A program made the position numbers and the translations under genes. A stretch of 64,000 nt of DNA. It comes from Dyadobacter sp. 3J3 (GTDB lineage: Bacteria > Bacteroidota > Bacteroidia > Cytophagales > Spirosomataceae). The stretch lies in the NCBI RefSeq assembly GCF_009801115.1, contig NZ_VTOL01000008.1:124001-188000 (forward strand), in the 5' to 3' direction. Positions 62,009 through 64,000 of the stretch are shown here, piece by piece; positions within the stretch are counted from its first letter, which is position 1, and each line of letters opens with the position of its first letter. The notes below the pieces were generated by a model. That model was not told where the DNA came from. It saw only the letters and a list, made by a program, of their open reading frames with translations, and did no database searches.

Positions 62009-62221
62009 TCAGAATTTTACAATATATTCTTTAAACGAAATAACCAGTACTAAGGAATGACCCTTATCTTTTACTGAAATTTCAAAATAATGGACTACGC
62101 TATTCAAATAATTATTTCTGTCCGAAGCAATCAGCTTCGACACGCCACTACTAACGGATATCGAAAATCGGATTAAATTTTCAGATTTATAAGGCTTTTC
62201 TATTCTGTATTTTTTGATCAA
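62009..62221 (-). CDS. Doubtful small protein in a 593-base spacer
   Basis: A 70-codon frame with a TTG start, no recognised family and no clear promoter. It is the only open frame of note in 61761-62353, which is otherwise AT-rich and empty. Likely either a chance frame or a small uncharacterised protein. Confidence 0.25.
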   Translation of the reverse strand: MIKKYRIEKPYKSENLIRFSISVSSGVSKLIASDRNNYLNSVVHYFEISVKDKGHSLVLVISFKEYIVKF

Positions 62222-62353
62222 AACAAAGGTGAGATTCTGCTTCTCAGGAAGTACTGGGAACGATTATTTTACAATGCGCAGGACAGACCGGATCAGAATG
62301 ATCTGGTAACTGGTTGCTTCATCAAACTATCAATCTAAATAATTAAAATCGTT

Positions 62354-63259
62354 ATGACTTTCATAGAATCAACTTCCGGAAATTCAGATAAACCCGTAAA
62401 ATTATTTATCCAGGATATCGGGCAGGGAAAACCTGTCGTGTTCATTGCAGGATGGCCATTGAGCAGCGAAATGTGGGAATATCAGCTGAATGTTTTACCC
62501 AAACATTTTCTTCGTTGTATCGCTTATGACCGTCGTGGCTTTGGGAAATCAGATAAGCCATGGGAAGGTTATGATTACGACACATTGGCCGGTGATCTGA
62601 ATGCGGTATTGGAAGAACTAGACCTGCATGAAGTAACACTTGTTGGTTTTTCTATGGGTGGAGGCGAGGTAGCCCGTTATATGTCAAAATATGGCGATAA
62701 ACGAATTTCAAAAGTTGTTTTCATAAGTTCTGTTGTGCCGTTTATGTTGAAAACTGAAAGTAATCCTGACGGACTTCCAAAAGAAATGTTTGACGAATTT
62801 GTCGCTGCTTCCGAAGATGACCGCCCTAAATTTTTAGCAGAATTTGCCAAAGGATTTTATGGAAACTCATTTCTAAATCCTAACGTGAGTGATGAAATAA
62901 TGACCTGGCATAATATATTGGCTCTGCAAGCATCCGGCCGCGCTACGAGCAAATGCATACGCGCTTTCAGCGAAACAGATTTCCGGGACGATCTTAAAGT
63001 CATCAACGTACCAACGCTGATTATCCATGGTGATGCGGATAAAACTGTCCCGATTGACGTGAGTGGAAAAAAGACTTCAGAATTGATGCCTGCCGCTGAA
63101 TATATTGTTTACGAGAATGCGCCGCACGGACTTTTCATTACGGAAAAAGAACGATTGAATGATGATCTAATTCGATTTATAGCCGGGAAACCGCTCCATA
63201 TTGAGGTTGCAGAACAAGCTATTAATGCGGTTCAAAATGGTGCTAATCTCATTATTTAA
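62354..63259 (+). CDS. Alpha/beta hydrolase (chloroperoxidase-like group)
   Basis: A 301-residue hydrolase. Oxyanion region FIAGWPLSSEMWEYQ, nucleophile S100 in LVGFSMGGGEVARYM, acid in LIIHGDADKTVP, His in ENAPHGLF. The group also includes cofactor-free haloperoxidases, but esterase activity is the safer call. A terminator at 63279 ends the gene. Confidence 0.88.
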   Translation: MTFIESTSGNSDKPVKLFIQDIGQGKPVVFIAGWPLSSEMWEYQLNVLPKHFLRCIAYDRRGFGKSDKPWEGYDYDTLAGDLNAVLEELDLHEVTLVGFSMGGGEVARYMSKYGDKRISKVVFISSVVPFMLKTESNPDGLPKEMFDEFVAASEDDRPKFLAEFAKGFYGNSFLNPNVSDEIMTWHNILALQASGRATSKCIRAFSETDFRDDLKVINVPTLIIHGDADKTVPIDVSGKKTSELMPAAEYIVYENAPHGLFITEKERLNDDLIRFIAGKPLHIEVAEQAINAVQNGANLII

Positions 63260-63278
63260 ATCCTAAAAAACTGCTCTT

Positions 63279-63316
63279 TAAAAGCTTCCGGATTTGATTA
63301 TCCGGAAGCTTTTTTT
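63279..63316 (+). terminator. Intrinsic terminator after the alpha/beta hydrolase
   Basis: AAAAGCTTCCGGAT and ATCCGGAAGCTTTT form a 14-bp perfect stem with a 6-nt loop, followed by T residues. Confidence 0.92.
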
Positions 63317-63495
63317 GTCTCAATCTCACTTTAAGACGTTTCAAACCTGATTTTTTCTGCTTAAACTTTTATATAAGAATTCCATTTCTTATTGTAATTA
63401 TTTTCGTTTGAAAATCTTTTAAAGATTAACCTGTTTTTTCAATACACACATTTTGCCCTCTTTGAAAACTCAACTTTTTTCTATCCTCCATCGTT

Positions 63496-64000
63496 TTGAA
63501 ACTTAACACTATTTTATTTGAAGTTGCATGGGAAATCTGTAATCAAGTTGGCGGAATTTATACTTTTATTAAGTCCAAAATTCCCGCTGTGATGGACGTC
63601 AGGGAAGACAATTATTATCTGATCGGCCCATATTTCCCAGATACTTCCAAGCTGGATTTTAAATCCGTTGTAGTCACCGGCGAATGTCCTGTAGGAAAAA
63701 CCATATTGCTTATGCGCGACATGGGCTATGAAATCCATCTGGGTTACTGGCTTTTGGAATCATCTAGACCGCTGGTTATTTTGTTCAATCCTGATAGCCA
63801 TCTGCCTAATCTCAACCAGGTAAAAGCCAAACTATGGAATGATCATCAAATTTCGTCACTGCGTGCAGATGTGCTAACAGACAAAGTGCTGGCTTTCGGA
63901 GAAATTATCAGGATTTTTTTCACGACACTTCGAAATTTTTCTAACGATGATCAGGATTTAATTGCACACTTTCATGAATGGATGTCTGCGAGCTGTCTTC
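63496..64000 (+). CDS. Glycogen synthase, GT3-like (5' part)
   Basis: A frame open from TTG at 63496 to the window edge (168 residues). The start KLNTILFEVAWEICNQVGGI is the GT3 glycogen synthase N-terminus (E-V-x-W-E-x-C-N-x-V-G-G-I-Y-T), with the glucose-donor-binding K in TFIKSK and DNYYLIGPYF, and it ends in FHEWMSAS as in the family (H-E-W). No ATG upstream in frame was found, so TTG start is used. It should add glucose to glycogen; the C-terminal half is outside the window. Confidence 0.85.
   Translation, partial: MKLNTILFEVAWEICNQVGGIYTFIKSKIPAVMDVREDNYYLIGPYFPDTSKLDFKSVVVTGECPVGKTILLMRDMGYEIHLGYWLLESSRPLVILFNPDSHLPNLNQVKAKLWNDHQISSLRADVLTDKVLAFGEIIRIFFTTLRNFSNDDQDLIAHFHEWMSASCL

Noticed and set aside
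1..64000. Search for CRISPR array, insertion sequence, integrase, attachment site or replication origin
   Set aside because: No regularly spaced repeats, transposase-like proteins, terminal inverted repeats or DnaA-box clusters were seen by eye; only isolated palindromes tied to regulators.

Overview
The window looks like chromosome of a Bacteroidota bacterium of the order Cytophagales, most like Dyadobacter or a close relative (inference from gene content and style; no search was run). Supporting signs are two secreted proteins ending in type IX secretion (T9SS) sorting domains, many lipoproteins and Q-type signal peptides, AT-rich spacers without Shine-Dalgarno sequences, and promoters of the Bacteroidota type (TTG/TTTG, about 19-20 nt, TAnnTTTG). 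There is no integrase, transposase, rRNA operon or CRISPR array, so this is mostly ordinary backbone with several accessory modules.

Layout. 1-4.9 kb: end of a DUF4097-like protein, a low-affinity iron permease family protein, an NTF2-like DUF1348 protein, a large T9SS-secreted metzincin protease, and a small unknown. 5.0-9.7 kb: a minus-strand arsenic resistance operon (arsR, a Cys-rich DUF6428 protein, arsN-like acetyltransferase, thioredoxin-type arsC, acr3, arsO-like flavoprotein) whose last gene, a metallophosphoesterase, is a clear pseudogene. 9.8-15 kb: cation/proton antiporter, PAP2 phosphatase, Ig-like lipoprotein, tRNA-Val(GAC) with an unusual C33, UMF1-type MFS transporter, small lipoprotein. 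15-24.5 kb: T9SS protein translationally coupled to a YyaL-type thioredoxin-domain protein, DinB protein, and a three-gene set (anchored protein, outer-membrane barrel, vanadium-haloperoxidase-like lipoprotein), then two secreted unknowns. 24.6-31.2 kb: molybdenum hydroxylase pair, extra methionine aminopeptidase, an orphan Xre/MbcA antitoxin with a strong palindromic operator, a sugar isomerase-like protein, a VOC protein and a sulfite-oxidase-like molybdoenzyme. 31.2-36.3 kb: orphan phage Rha protein, receiver-only response regulator, large hybrid histidine kinase, secreted amidohydrolase.

36.6-41.5 kb: a TetR-controlled EmrAB-TolC-type drug efflux operon with a perfect 17-bp inverted-repeat operator overlapping its promoter. 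41.8-46.6 kb: ruvC, a flippase-like membrane protein, a membrane glycosyltransferase, small unknowns and an AraC regulator that precedes an RND efflux operon (46.7-52.6 kb; TolC, permease, adaptor). 52.7-56.9 kb: DUF1543 protein; a fluoride riboswitch directly upstream of a CLC-type antiporter carrying the fluoride-subtype motifs GNNL and GREGT; a small stress-type gene group including a frameshifted gene. 56.9-61.1 kb: the classic esterase (tesA-like) / ABC ATPase / ABC permease trio. 61.1-64 kb: Crp-family regulator, alpha/beta hydrolase, and the start of a GT3 glycogen synthase cut by the window end.

Functionally the region is rich in toxic-substance defence: arsenic export and modification, fluoride export under riboswitch control, and two multidrug efflux systems, each with its own visible regulatory element. 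The best-supported notable item is the fluoride riboswitch/CLC-F unit. The less understood ones are the DUF6428 component of the ars operon, the haloperoxidase-like three-gene set and the T9SS/YyaL coupled pair.
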